From the NCBI GenBank assembly GCA_001931875.2, contig MSJH02000601.1, forward strand, positions 1-32,686: DNA of 32,686 bases. Direction: 5' to 3'. This stretch comes from Byssochlamys sp. IMV 00236 (Eukaryota; Ascomycota; Eurotiomycetes; Eurotiales; Thermoascaceae). The first letter of the stretch is position 1. Each line of letters begins with the position of its first letter. Shown piece by piece: positions 21,401 through 32,620 of the stretch. A program made the translations under genes and the position numbers. Below the pieces are notes generated by a model. That model saw only the letters and a program-made list of their open reading frames with translations, had not been told where the DNA came from and searched no databases.

Positions 21401-21959
21401 AATTACCTCGTTTACGTCGTTCGGTCGTTTTCACTTCGGTATCATCATCGCTCAAATCATCCTGCTTTCTCTTTTTTCGCAGTTTCTTTTCCTTTTTTCG
21501 AATCTCACGATCGTCATCTTCTTCGTGTCCATCTTCGTTCATCAATAGTTGAAATTGTTCATTTGCTTTTCTTAATTTAGCTTGTTCCTTGGCCTCCTTC
21601 TTCTTGGCTTGTTTCTCTGCGATCGTTGCAGCTGCGGTACGTGATTGTTTTCGTGGAACTCGATTGAACAATTCTGAACAAAAGCGTTGTGTAGAATCGT
21701 CATTGGGTGCTCCTGCTTGAACAAGGCTATGTGCCAAGTCTTGTGAGGAAGGTACTTTTTGAGCTATTTTTTGTGTACATATAGTTAGCTTGAGAAAGGG
21801 ATGGAAAATACTAAAAAATACCTGTGGCAATAATGAAGTCTACCATGGTTGATTCAGACATGCCAAACAACTATCAGGCATATATTAGAAATATAAAGAG
21901 AAACAAACAAAAGTGTTTACCTTCATTGAGTTGTCGGAAACCCATGAGCGTAAATCCAT
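18463..21959 (-). CDS. PRP2: Pre-mRNA-splicing DEAH-box RNA helicase DHX16/Prp2
   Basis: Spliceosomal ATPase that remodels the activated spliceosome before the first splicing step (Prp2 in budding yeast, cdc28 in fission yeast, DHX16 in animals). Eight exons: 21959-21921, 21870-21822, 21763-21407, 21356-19936, 19885-19430, 19379-18855, 18808-18595 and 18539-18463. All phases agree; 1045 aa versus 1041 in human DHX16. The N-terminus ([10 protein letters not shown]) and FNRVPRK match DHX16, followed by a long charged region (about 80-380). Helicase motifs are GETGSGKT (428, Walker A), [14 protein letters not shown] (526), [30 protein letters not shown] and QRAGRAGR (727). The C-terminal winged-helix/ratchet/OB domains follow, ending in [15 protein letters not shown], the DHX16-type ending that separates it from Prp22 and Prp43. 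Confidence 0.96.
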
Positions 21960-22399
21960 TTTATTTAATTAATAAAGAAAAAAAAAAGCAACAAAAATGT
22001 CAATATTTCCAGCAAGTAATGCTGCGGCCAATCAAAATCAATTTCGCATTTAGAGACTTGGTATCGTTTTGACGTTTCTGTATTCTATGGAAATGTTGGC
22101 TAGAATGAGTTTATTGTTGAAACGATCACTACTCATACTGATTACTTGAAAGATAAAGCCCCCTCAGTGAGACTTTTCTTACTTGCCGAATATTGCTAGA
22201 AAAGTTGAAAGATGAAGACATCCGTTCGGAGGAGGCAAACACAGAACTGGGTTACGTTTGCTATACGATTCAGGGTAAGGCTATATCTTTTAATCTGAAG
22301 CGCATGAATGTGCCAGTTGCAGCGAAGGGATGGATTAAGCAGTAAAATGTATTTTTTAAGAGTTGTAACAGAGTTGACTATAAGCGTATCCTGACCGAA
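21960..22399. other. Intergenic region between DHX16 and a transposon relic
   Basis: An A/T-rich leader of DHX16 lies at 21960-21990. The rest shows no supported gene. The boundary of the transposase relic could lie anywhere in this stretch; no terminal inverted repeat was spotted. Confidence 0.3.
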
Positions 22400-23149
22400 G
22401 AGCATTGATCAGTTGCTGTCAACTTGATTGATGCTGGTCATACTGCTACTGTTATTGGAGTGACAGAGCATTTATTGAAACGATTCAATGATCCTAAAAT
22501 TTCCCATAAGCACCGTTTATAACTTTATAAGAAAATAGTGCAATCTTTCTTTGAAAAAAGGGAAATTTCCATTCAATCGAAAGAAACAGTGCAGCAAAGA
22601 CTGAAGAGCGGTGCGATTGGGTTTGCAAACGGGAAAATACAATGAACTTCTTGACAAATCTGTTTTTTATATTAATATGAAATGGCTTGATTCAAGAAAT
22701 GTATATGTACTATTGCTACCGCTCTCTACAACGAGAGCGAGCGTAGCGCCTATATTGGGCGCTGCCTCTACTGTAGGTTTGATTTTAGTTGGTGCAAGGA
22801 AACCAAGGCCTTATAAAAAGAGATAGGCTGCAAGACGTATAAGCTCAGTTTCTTAAAATTGACTCTAAATGAAATGAACAAGCAACCGCATATGAAAGCT
22901 TATTATATAGTCATGGACGATACACCCGTTCACACGCATGAAAACATTGAAAGGCATAGTAAGCAACCAGGATACAAATATGTGTATCTTCTTACTTACT
23001 TTCCTGAGGTTAACCCAGTGGAACGATTCTGCGCAGTGGCAAAAAGCAAAGCTAAGCGTCGTAGATTTTTGCAGGAAGACACTTTATCAAACGAATTAAA
23101 AAAGTCTGCAACAAGTGCTGGGATAAATGTCGAAACAGAGACGTCATAG
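22400..23149 (+). mobile_element. Degenerate IS630/Tc1-mariner-type DDE transposase
   Basis: The + strand carries, in shifting frames, the skeleton of a transposase family common in Mucorales. LIDAGHTATVIGVTEHLLKR (about 22418-22480) suits the N-terminal helix-turn-helix. Then INMKWLDSRN and TTRASVAPILGAASTVGLI appear at 22674-22790. The C-terminal frame (22859-23149) has IVMDDTPVHTHENIE, containing the second catalytic Asp, and TYFPEVNPVERFCAVAKSK, containing the third acidic residue (normally P-E-L-N-P-I-E). The region of the first catalytic Asp is disrupted, and several stops and frameshifts break the gene. The element is therefore inactive. Ends and terminal repeats were not identified. 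Confidence 0.75.
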
Positions 23150-23389
23150 AATAACCACAGACGACATCAAAAGCCAATAATGCAGAGATGAGAATCAGGT
23201 AAGAAAATTATCAGATAATATGTCATCGTTCTCAACAAACATCGTCTATCTTTCGTTTTTAAAAATAAAAAATTTTGTTAAAGCTATTTAAATAACTTGA
23301 ACTGATACCATTTATTCGTACCTATTTTTATAAACCGTTATCATCTGTAAGCGATTCTGTGCCGACATTTCACCATCAAGAATTGCAAA
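23150..23389. other. Spacer between two mobile-element relics
   Basis: AT-rich, no gene recognised. The 3' terminus of the upstream transposase relic probably lies here. Confidence 0.3.
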
Positions 23390-23890
23390 CTGCTGAAATA
23401 CCAATGGCCTATGGTGAACAACTTAAATGGCTACGAAAACAGACTATCTTTCTTCAACAGTGACTCAATAAGATCTTCATTTTCTAAATACATTAATTGA
23501 ATAAAGGTATACACACTGAAAATGTTTCTAGAGCTGCTCTGATAGTTAATTATGCTGATGGTTTTGACAAAAAGAAAATACAGTGTATCTGCAAGCATGA
23601 AGGGGGAAAAGAAGCAGATTACACAGTTTAGCCTCCCAACATGTCTCAAAAAAGCGAACAAAAGGTAAAGTGAGTGCTCACATATTTTGTTTCGTTACAA
23701 GACTGAAACCTTTCATTAGACTGACCCTTGATAAAAACATGAAGATGGCCCAGTCTATTTTCTTCAATATTCGCTTAGTGTAGAAACACTCCATAAAATA
23801 TCCAGGCAGATCACTCAATGTTTTGTTCAAAGCACACAATAATAGTTCAAACATTTTGGGAATGGCCGTCATCATCAGACATGCTCATAA
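23390..23890 (+). pseudogene. Possible FAR1/Mutator-like transposon-derived relic
   Basis: Fragments on the + strand resemble the N-terminal zinc-binding region of FAR1/MULE-type proteins. NYADGFDKKKIQCICKHEGG (about 23547-23610) has the expected basic lead-in and a C-x-C-x-x-H arrangement. About 120 bp later, HEDGPVYFLQYSLSVETLHK follows in another frame, where such proteins often have an H-x-H-G-P-type segment. Several stops interrupt the frames. No intact product is possible. The family assignment rests on weak resemblance only. Confidence 0.25.
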
Positions 23891-24056
23891 ACAACATGGT
23901 CCTGTCCGTATTTATAAAAAAAATTGACTTTTCATATTTTGGTTGAAAAAGAAAAGAAGCACAATCTCAGAGAGGCGTCATACGCTTCTTTAAGCCCCTT
24001 TTTTATTTTTTATAAGAATTAAAACTATGAGAGCATTAGTAAGAAAAGTACATTCT

Positions 24057-25554
24057 TTAGACAGCACTTACTCTAATCTGATAAGACCCAGCCTTTGTCA
24101 TGTATCGAACCCATTTAACAGATTGGTATCCACTCTTTTCAAACACTTTCAAGAATCGAACAAGTAATCCTGAAGAAGTAAACATAAGGACTTGAAAGTC
24201 CATGGATATAGGCGGCCTTGACCAAACTCGTTTATGTGTTGTAGCTGATAATTCTGCTTCACCACTCAAAGTAAACTCTGCTTGACCTTGAAAACGAGGT
24301 ATTCTATCAATTTATGTTTAATCTATTGTCTATGCATCTTTAGAGAAACTCACTTCCAGATAATACAATTCTCAGCTGGGTTATATTTCGCTTTTCCACC
24401 TGCGCCTACTTTGACTTCTACTTTAGCAGAGTTCAATGGTGTCGGTATCTTGAGTACAACATTGTTTGCATAAAGTTTAGGTGAGAAATTAGCCTTGACG
24501 TTAATATTGTATTCCACTCGAGTCTTGCCAATTTCCGTCACGACAGGATGTACCTTGAATGGAAGATTGACATTTTCTGTTGTACGATACTTCATCAATG
24601 CAAACTCGCCATCGGGTGGTATAAAGCTAATGGTTCTATCTGTATCAAACTTGCCTAGTTTAACGCATTGATGGAATTGACAATCATCAATTTCTACTGT
24701 GTTTGTTCGTCGAGCACCCCTAACCGATGATATATAAGCTTCTGCACATAGTTTGATATAAACTTACATGTTCCTATTGACTGTATCTTTATCTAATACC
24801 AACTTGTCATTCAATCCGAATTTACATTCAGGAGTACCCGAAAGATAAGCTCTCATCAAAATCTGACCTGCGACATCAGCTCGTAAGATAGTACCAGTAT
24901 TACTGATCAACAGATTGACGCTTTCGATAACATCAATAAATGCTTCATTCTTTCTGTATTTGATATCATTTCGTCTCCATGAAATAGCTCCTGTTGCTTG
25001 AATCGTAATTCGGCTCGAATCCTCAACCATTGCCTTTTCTGACTTTACTCCTTCTGTCGTAATGTACATCTTTAAGGTATCTGTCTCGCTATTTTGAGGA
25101 TATCCAAAATCAAGAATTTCTAAAACAGTATAAGTATAAAGTATACACACCCTCATGATTCAATATTTACCATCCAAAAGTTCATAGATCAACACAAAGT
25201 TATTTTTGACCGCTTCTTCGTCAAACTTTCCAAAATAGCCTCGTCCGATATTGACAACACGATAACAAAACTCAAAGACAAGAGCAGCATTGGTATTCCA
25301 TTTGGAGACAGCTACAATATACAAGTTTTCGTGACGGACATGAAAGAAGGTGGTAGAGCCAATAGTGACAATGGGTGAACGTACGTCCGTGTTGGAAATG
25401 ACCTGAATACGAAATATATCTGCCACTGAACGTCTGGATAATAAAGTTGTTAAAAGAAGTAAACAAGTTATTGTTCTTACCTCAAGTCATGTCTATAAAG
25501 TCTCGAAATGAGCACTTCTCCTTTTTGATTGTAAATAAAGAAAGCACTAATCAT
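24057..25554 (-). CDS. APM4: AP-2 clathrin adaptor complex subunit mu
   Basis: Medium subunit of the AP-2 adaptor, which binds tyrosine-based (YxxPhi) cargo signals and PI(4,5)P2 at the plasma membrane during clathrin-mediated endocytosis. Five exons: 25554-25481, 25433-25171, 25119-24768, 24719-24354 and 24303-24057. Splice phases agree and the product is 433 aa, as in animal AP2M1 (435). The start [20 protein letters not shown] is the canonical longin-like N-terminus. It continues with the AP-2-typical [12 protein letters not shown] and [20 protein letters not shown]. After the linker, the mu-homology domain includes [60 protein letters not shown] and the C-terminal [19 protein letters not shown]-1 mu would show different signatures in the linker and MHD. 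A transposon-rich segment begins 150 bp upstream. Confidence 0.96.
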
Positions 25555-25705
25555 GACAAAAAAAAAAGAAGTGATGAAGGAAAGGAAAAGAGGGTCAGAA
25601 AATTAAGTTGTCCTCCTCTTTTCAGACTAACTTCCAAAAAAAGAAATTAAACCACTCCAGACGCACCTCTTTGTATGAAAGTGTGGACTATTTAAAATAT
25701 ATTAT
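25555..25705. promoter_or_regulatory. Short promoter region of the AP-2 mu gene
   Basis: About 150 bp separate the AP-2 mu start codon from a foreign ORF. It contains an A-run next to the start codon, GA-rich sequence, and a TTTAAAATATATTAT stretch at about 25691-25705. If the adjacent block is an insertion, the native promoter has been shortened or pushed away. Confidence 0.35.
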
Positions 25706-26041
25706 GTGTCTATAGTGGAAAAGAAGTTTATTCAAGAAATGAAGCCTCAAGACAAGGCATCAAGCAGTTATGTTCATAGAAAGTTGCAAGAACTTCCTTT
25801 TGTCAAGAAACTGAATACAAACAAGTACAGATTATTAATGGAAAACACATTGACCGCTATCAGTTTCAACAAGACTTTGGAAATAACAAGCAAACTGAAG
25901 AACATTGATAAAAAGGATACTGATACTGTTCAAACCTTTATCAAAACAGTACAAGCAAGAATTCAAGACAAGACCTTCATGCCTCTCAAATACACTAACC
26001 CTCGAGGACCAAAATACTTTTCTTTACTGAACCATTCGTAA
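25706..26041 (+). other. Unrecognised protein-like fragment next to a Tc1 element
   Basis: This frame opens with a GTG and has no good ATG context. It encodes about 111 residues of well-balanced composition, including VHRKLQELPFVKKLNTNKYR, LEITSKLKNIDKKDTDTVQT and the ending KYTNPRGPKYFSLLNHS. It looks like a piece of a real protein, perhaps of a family amplified in these fungi, but I cannot name it. The frame stops at the point where Tc1 transposase sequence begins in another frame. It may be a gene fragment truncated by the element or part of a composite element. Confidence 0.35.
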
Positions 26042-26811
26042 CATACGACCGTCTGAGATCAGAACTGCATAATGTAGATGTAGAGGTCTGTAGACAGGCT
26101 GTTATCAGCAGTTTGAAGAGGATGGAGTACGGTTCTTACTTTGCTGCTCATAAACCAGTGTTGACAGAAGAGCACATGAAGAAAAAGCTTCGCTGGGCCC
26201 ATGAACAGTGGTCTAGCGTCATTTGGAGCGATGAATCTCGGTTCACCGTTACCGGTAACGATGGGATGCCAGAGTCATCAAAAAAGTTGGTGAACGATAT
26301 GACACTAAGCACATTGTACCAACGAAGAAGTATGGAAGCGGTGGAGTGATGGTTTGGAGCTGCTTCCATGCTAATGGTTTTAGTCCTTTGGTCTTGTTTG
26401 ACGGCACAGTTGATCAAGACAAATATATAAATATTTTAGCCCAAAATTTTCATCCCTAGTTCGCGCAACTCTGCCAGCAAGAGGACAGAGACTCCATATT
26501 TTAAGAGGATGAAGCTAGCTGCCATACTGGTGGCTATGCACGATGGTGAAAAGGAAACCCACCAGATCAGGAGCTTTGAGTACTAGCTTGCACAAAGTCC
26601 TGATTTGAATGCGATAGAGCATGTTTGGGCCGATTTGGGTAAATTTATCAAGGAAAGAAGAAGTGAGATAAGAAATACTGAAGAGCTGAGCATTGTATTG
26701 AGAGAAGAGTGGGAGAAAATAAGCCTTGGATTAACAGCACGTTTGGTCGGAAGTATGAAGACTCGATGTGAGGCAGTAATTGCCGCAAAAGAAGGGTCGA
26801 CAAAATATTGA
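26042..26811 (+). mobile_element. Broken Tc1-type (Tc1/mariner) DDE transposase
   Basis: The coding signal starts near 26044 with YDRLRSELHNVDVEVCRQAV, followed by YFAAHKPVLTEEHMKK. The first catalytic Asp lies in VIWSDESRFTVTGNDG. A small indel near 26262 shifts the frame to GGVMVWSCFHANGF, and stops follow at about 26458 and 26500. The second Asp sits in a degenerate EDEASCHTGGYARW (about 26500-26545). The C-terminal exon-like frame 26605-26811 has MNAIEHVWADLGKFI, where the third acidic residue lies in the usual N-P-I-E-x-x-W context, and ends SVKTRCEA-like before TAA. The coding order matches Tc1 transposases, but the gene cannot make an active enzyme. Only the central and C-terminal parts are recognisable; the N-terminal DNA-binding domain is missing. 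Terminal inverted repeats were not found by eye. Confidence 0.8.
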
Positions 26812-27145
26812 TTTTTCTTTTTATTTTATATTCTGTCAATAAACATGTCAAAGCTTATTCTTTATAAACATGGAATCTCCAAACACTGAAGGGGATGAGC
26901 ATTGGCTTTCCAAACATTTGATATAAATCTGCGGAAGGTTAATTTATATTTTCGTACGAAACCGAACTATCATAGAATACATTATACGCTTATTCAACCC
27001 TCACTTTTATTCATCAATAATTGTCCATATCACATACTCTTAGTCTCTCAAGTGAATAAAGTGTAAAAGCGGAGTCAAAGCAAAAATAGCCCTTTACATA
27101 TTTTTCAATAGTTGACTTTTTTTTGTTGTTTTTTTTAAACCAACA
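26812..27145. promoter_or_regulatory. Intergenic region upstream of UPF2
   Basis: The region holds the right end of the Tc1 relic and the UPF2 promoter. The last 30 bp before the start codon are T-rich (ttttttgttgttttttttaaac). No ORF of note. Confidence 0.4.
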
Positions 27146-30100
27146 ATGGACGACACTAAAAAGAAATTACGACAACTAAACAAGCTTGCTTGGGAAAAAG
27201 AAAAAGGAGGTATGTATGTGTTGTATAGTCGAGATAGTATCTTATTATATGACCAGAGACACCCAAGAACTTGGACAGCAACATCAAGAAGAACACAGCA
27301 TTCATCAAGAAATGTAAGACTTCCTTGGGTGCAGACATGAAGACTCAGTTACTGAATGACATCAACAAGTTGACACTCGAGAAATATATTTCAGAAATCG
27401 TTGGAAGTGTATTGGAAGGTATGCTCAAGTGTAAAACAAGTGTCGATGTTTCTGCTTGCGTAGAGGTAAGAACATAAACTTTGATTGGAAATGGAGTTGA
27501 TATTAAAAAAATTATTTAGGTTATCTCGGCTTTGCACCAACGATTTCCTGATACCTTCACTTTGCTCTTGTCTGGTCAATTGAGCAAAAGCTTACAACCA
27601 CCCAACAAGCAATATTTAGCCACTCTCTCAGCTGAACAGCGAGAAAAGGAAGAATCAGCGCGTATCACAAAACAAAGAACTTACCTGAGAATCGCCTGTG
27701 AGCTATGGCTCGTTGGCGTGCTACGCTCAGTGAGTGATGGAAAATCTGTTCTGGCAGCCAACATGAATGGAGTCGAGACACATCGTGATGGTGTTGCTGG
27801 GTTCGTCAATAACTCAACCAGCGCAACTGTCAGTCAAAGTTCATCAAAGGAATCTCAAAAGAAGAAGGATGAAGGAGGATTTATATATAAAATCCTAAAG
27901 GATCTCGTAACTATAACTTATCATCATTTACCGTAATTCATGATTAATATGTATGTATAGTTGTCGAATGATACAGATCACCATGTCAATCTACCACTTG
28001 TTGCTTCCTTTCTAAAGAATTACGGTCAAACCATTCTGGGCATTGTCCCTCGTAAACAAAAGGCTGCAGCAGAACAGCACTCAGAATCTGTTACTGTCGA
28101 TGTTGATCCTGAGTCAGTTGTCACACCTGATATTCACGCTCTCCTGATGTCCTTGATGCAGGATTATTACAAGACTATATCAACGCATTTGACCAAAGTA
28201 CACAAGGCGATCAAAAAGATGGAGCGCCACAATAATGAAATCCTATTTGCTCGAGGTGAGTTATCAGAAGAGAACAAGCAGCGATTCGAGAAGGCATCCA
28301 AGACCTATGAGAAACTATTGAGTCATACTCAAACATTGGCCGACGCCTTGAATGAGGAAATGCCTGATCTTCCAGAGAATGAAGCAGTGAACAAGCCATC
28401 GTCTGGTATGGTATCCAGCAGTGGAAACGCATTTCAGCAAAATGGGGGTGAAAGTGTAGGAGGTCAAGGAGTTTGGGAAGATGACGATGCCCGCAAGTTT
28501 TATGAAGATCTGCCTGATCTCAGAATTCTTGTGCCTGATGTCTTTTTGGAAGATCAACCTGCAAAAAAGAATGAAGATCAGGATAAGGAACAACAACAAC
28601 CAGAGGAAGAAGAAATTATAGAAAATGGCAATAATGACGATGTGGATCCATTGGAAGAAGCAATAGAGTAAGAAGGGACAATATGAAATTATAAAAACTA
28701 ACCCTTAGTGCAGAAATGTCGAGGATGCAGCGGGTGAAGAAGATAATACGATGAAGCCAACCCAGACTGCTCAATTGGAAGGATTCTTTGCTCGTTTGCC
28801 ACAATGTGCTAATCGTGATTTAATTGACGCTGCTGTTGTTGATTTTTGCTACATGAATAACAAGAATGCAAGAAAGAAGCTAGTCAAGACCCTTTTAAAA
28901 GTTCAAAGACAACGATTGGATCTTTTACCCTACTATTCTCGTTTTATTGCTATTTTAAACAACTATTTCCCAGATATTGGGGAAATGGTTATTACGGCAG
29001 TAAGTAATGATATTCTTTACAACAAAAAAGAAAGCTCACAGTATTGATTAGTTGACATATGAATTTAAAGGCTTACAGCGAAGAAAGAATCAGGATTTGA
29101 TTGAATCTCGAGTGAAGGTAAGAAGGATTTGTATGTATTTGATATATGCTTATACACGCTCTTTCTATGATTAGAATATTCGTTTCTTATCTGAATTAAC
29201 AAAATTCAGAGTGACACCTCCTCACACCATATTCTATGCATTCAAGGTAGCTCTTGATGACTTTACAAGCCATAATATTGATATAGTATGTAATCTACTC
29301 GAATGCTGCGGTCGTTTCTTGTTGAAATCACCTGATACGAGTGCACGTATGAGCAGCATGTTGGAAACCGTGATGAGAAAAAAAACTGTACAACATCTCG
29401 ACAGCCGCTACTCCCTCATGGTCGAAAATGCGTACTACCAAGCGAATCCACCAGATAAGCCAGCGGTTCAGATTAAGGAAAGAGCACCCATGGAATTGTA
29501 TATCCGTAAACTGATTCATGAAGATTTGTGCAAGAAATCACTGGATAAAGTATTAAAGCAACTACGTAAACTACACTGGGAAGATGTCAAGATCCGTCAG
29601 CTACTTGTTAGAATATTTCAAAAGATTTGGAAAATCAAGTTTAGCAATATTCATCTTATGGCAATTTTAGCAAGCGGATTGAACAGATATCATTCGGACT
29701 TTGGTGTACAAATTGTAGACGGTATTATAGAAGAAATACGTCTGGGTCTTGAAGTAAGTCATTCAGTGGGAGGGGGGATCCAACACACAGGATCTAATTT
29801 TTCTTTGTGGTGGATAGCAAAATATCTTTAAGCATAATCAGAGACGAATTGCAGTCGTAAAGTATTTAGGAGAATTATACAACTATCGTATGATTGAGTC
29901 ACCCTTGATCTTTGATACACTTTATACGATTGTTACTTTTGGTCATGGTATATGTTTAATCAACCCATATGTACCTATGTGTACCCTAATTGGTTTATGT
30001 AGAATATGGAAGACCAGCAAGAGAAAGATTCTGTCCGATTGATACACCTAATGACTTCTTCCGTATTCGTCTTTGTTGCACGCTACTTGATACATGTGGC

Positions 30101-31192
30101 ATGTGTTTTGACCGAGGAAGCTCGAAAAAGAAACTTGATAACTTTTTGGTATTCTTTCAGGTAAAAAAAAAACTTTCTTGTATGGATTAAAAACAGGAGC
30201 CTTATATGACATATTAGATGTATGTGCTCAGTAAATCTAAACCTCCAATGGATATTGATTTTATGATTTCGGATACATTCGAAATGCTCCGACCACAACT
30301 GACAATCATTCCTACCTACGAACAAGCCAACGAAGCAGTGGATCGTATGTTGTTGGAACAATTGAAGAGCATTCAAGGCACAGATAAAGTACAGGAGGAT
30401 GGATTTGACGAAAGTGGAGAAGGATCGGATACCTCGAGTGTAGAAGACGAAGATGAGGAAGCAAACCGATTAGACGAAGAAGATGAGGAAGGACAAGATG
30501 AACTTCAGAATGTCCCAGCGGAGACGGATGAGGATGACGTGGTTGTACTAAAGAAGAAGCAAGAACAGATATCGAGAGAAGATGAAGAAGATTTCGAAAG
30601 AGAGTTTAACAAGATGATGACAGATAGTATTGAATCACGTAAATTTGAAAAGAAGACGGCAATGTTGGATGTACCTATTCCTATGAACCTAAGAGGATCA
30701 CTTGGTAAGTACACAATGATTTTGTGCATCATCTGAACCCTGACCATGTGTCATCTATAGATCGTCGTACAACCGTCAGAGAAAATGAAAAGCCCGAAAC
30801 GGGAAAGATGGCATTTACCTTGTTGACAAAGAAAGGAAATCGCCAACAGGTAAATATGCATGAAATGGAAGCATGTGGCTTTGCTAATGCGAATATTTTA
30901 TAGACCAAGATTATGGAAATTCCTTCTGATTCTGTCTTGGCAGTGAGCACACGTTCAAAACAAGAAGCAGAACGTGAAGAACAAAAGCAGTTGAAACAGC
31001 TGGTGTTGAATTATGAAGAAAGAGAGGAAGCAGCTGCGAGACAAGGTAAAAAAATAGAGTCGTAGTATGCATGTACTGATTTATTATTTACTAGCGGCTG
31101 TGGATGAACGTAATAGGATAAAGGGGGCCACTCGTGGAAAGAAGGTACTCTATGTAGCAGGTGGAGGACCTACAGGCAAGTCCAATTGGTAA
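27146..31192 (+). CDS. UPF2: Nonsense-mediated mRNA decay factor UPF2
   Basis: Bridging scaffold of the NMD complex, binding UPF1 and UPF3. Thirteen exons: 27146-27209, 27257-27465, 27520-27906, 27961-28667, 28714-28999, 29052-29117, 29175-29753, 29818-29947, 30003-30160, 30218-30704, 30761-30849, 30904-31045 and 31095-31192. All phases agree; 1133 aa. The first MIF4G domain covers about residues 25-260 (KKNTAFIKKCKTSLG, RTYLRIACELWLVGVLRSV). A charged linker (about 400-470) precedes the second MIF4G (GFFARLPQCANRDLIDAAVV, LPYYSRFIAILNNYFPDI, KFRVTPPHTIFYAFKVAL, about 475-650). The third, which binds UPF3, covers about 680-890 (MAILASGLNRYHSDFGVQIV, RRIAVVKYLGELYNYRMI, LCCTLLDTCGMCFDRGSSKK). 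An acidic stretch at about 924-975 and the UPF1-binding C-terminus (LLTKKGNRQQTKIMEIP, KQLKQLVLNYEEREE) follow, as in animal UPF2. Confidence 0.96.
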
Positions 31193-32405
31193 CCCTACAT
31201 AAAGCAAGCAACTTTTTTTTTTTCTTGATGCAAAGGTAATAGCTCAAGGTGTGCAAAATTAATCAAGACTAATACAATGTTCATAGTGACATACTTTCAA
31301 GCGTGTGTTCCACTATTTGAAATCATCAGTCTTTTGGGAAACAATTATTCAATTGAACACAAGTGGCATTTGTTTGAAGAAAGGCTATTGTCGATCATTT
31401 CTCTCTCTCTCTTTTTTTTTTATTTTTCTTTTCTTATTCTTTGCACACTGCTTCTTTTATGTGTGCGTGTATGTGTCTGTGTGCCTGCAGCATTCATTAG
31501 ACCCACATATGATCACGCATATCTATATATACTCTCACACAAATATATTTAAAACTTATACATATATAATAAATATGTTGCTAGTTTTAGTTTCCTATTG
31601 GTGTAAGTTTGTATAACCTTTCTTATTGTGTGTATATTCTGTATAAGGAGCAAATTGAATTAAACATGAGTAGAACAAGATGTTCTAGTATGGCAATGAT
31701 TGTAACCAATATAGGCACTTTAGCAAACCATATTACTTGAAGGGGGTCATGCTAACATTTGGCAAACGTTGCACTAGATCAGATTTGCCTGGGCTACATA
31801 CAAAAGCGAATACATGTTCTTTTAGAAACAGGTTTATAAAAGAAGCAAACATTCTAAAAGCAATTTTGATGTTACATTTTTTCAGGATAAATGTTGTATA
31901 CATCTTGATTTGGTTCATCATCAACGCCCTTCTTTGTGTTCATTCTTTATTAAATAGCAATGGCTGGCTATAGACTTTTTTTTTTTTGATAATCTACTCA
32001 TGGTGACAATATTACAGATAGTACAACTGTCAATATGAGTAACCATGACTCTGAATTGTTTTCAAAGATTCTTTATTATTACTCGTCAATAATGAGCCTA
32101 CATTGCAAACCATAAATCCATTGGCTTTTTCATAAAGTAGCAACTCCATTCACGAAAAAAGCTATAAACAATTGACTATATATGGTGTTTACATACCATG
32201 CGATCAGGAATATCCGATGCAACATTAACCACGTTGCTGTACCTGTTGACATGAGTAATTAAATGCAATCAACGATTAAAGGAATCGAGCTGAAACCAAT
32301 GCAACATGTTGTACACAATATGCTAAAAAGTTATAGAAAGTAAGCTGAGTACAATTAAATTGCCCCCAATTTTGGGTAGACGTGAATAAAGAGGAAATGG
32401 CCAAT
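31193..32405. other. Mostly non-coding region right of UPF2
   Basis: It contains the UPF2 3' UTR, with AATAAA at about 31570, a T/C tract (31400-31440) and a GT/AT-rich microsatellite-like stretch (about 31461-31485, tgtgtgcgtgtatgtgtctgtgtg). Near 32183-32255 the minus strand has a short protein-like frame (YSNVVNVASDIPDRM) ending at a GTATGT donor-like site. This might be an exon or relic, but no partner exons were found. Confidence 0.35.
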
Positions 32406-32620
32406 GAGACTACAAATTATACGTATCCTATCGCTCTTCTACAAGGCTATTAAGGGATATGAATGTTGTTGACATTGATTTCTTACTACAAGAGAAATTA
32501 CGCAAAGTTAAAAGACTTGTTTGTTACAATGTTTGTCGAGAGCGCTCTTCTTTCAAAAGAGACCTCGGTTCAACCAGGTGCGACTTGAGTGTCCGCAAGC
32601 AGAGTATGAACGTGCATTGA
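32406..32620 (+). other. Small unidentified open frame at the right end
   Basis: A + strand frame stays open for 71 codons, with an internal ATG at 32459 giving 53 codons to TGA at 32618-32620. The peptide is basic and Cys-containing (FLLQEKLRKVKRLVCYNVCR, then RDLGSTRCDLSVRKQS). It is not recognised. It could be a short gene, an exon of a gene beyond the window, or chance. Confidence 0.2.

Noticed and set aside
3208..31192. Functional cluster of RNA genes (SEN54, DHX16, UPF2, eIF2B alpha)
   Set aside because: They act in different processes, lie on both strands and are separated by unrelated genes and relics. Co-location looks like chance.
31277..31616. Overlapping + strand frames of 91 and 103 codons
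   Set aside because: They run through a T/C tract and a GT repeat; the Phe/Leu/Cys/Val-rich product is an artefact of low-complexity DNA.
32541..32585. tRNA-like anticodon arm (5-bp stem, loop ctttcaa with anticodon TTC) followed by ggttcaacc
   Set aside because: The T-stem does not pair, the variable loop is too short and no D-arm or acceptor partner is found upstream. The stretch also lies in an open reading frame.
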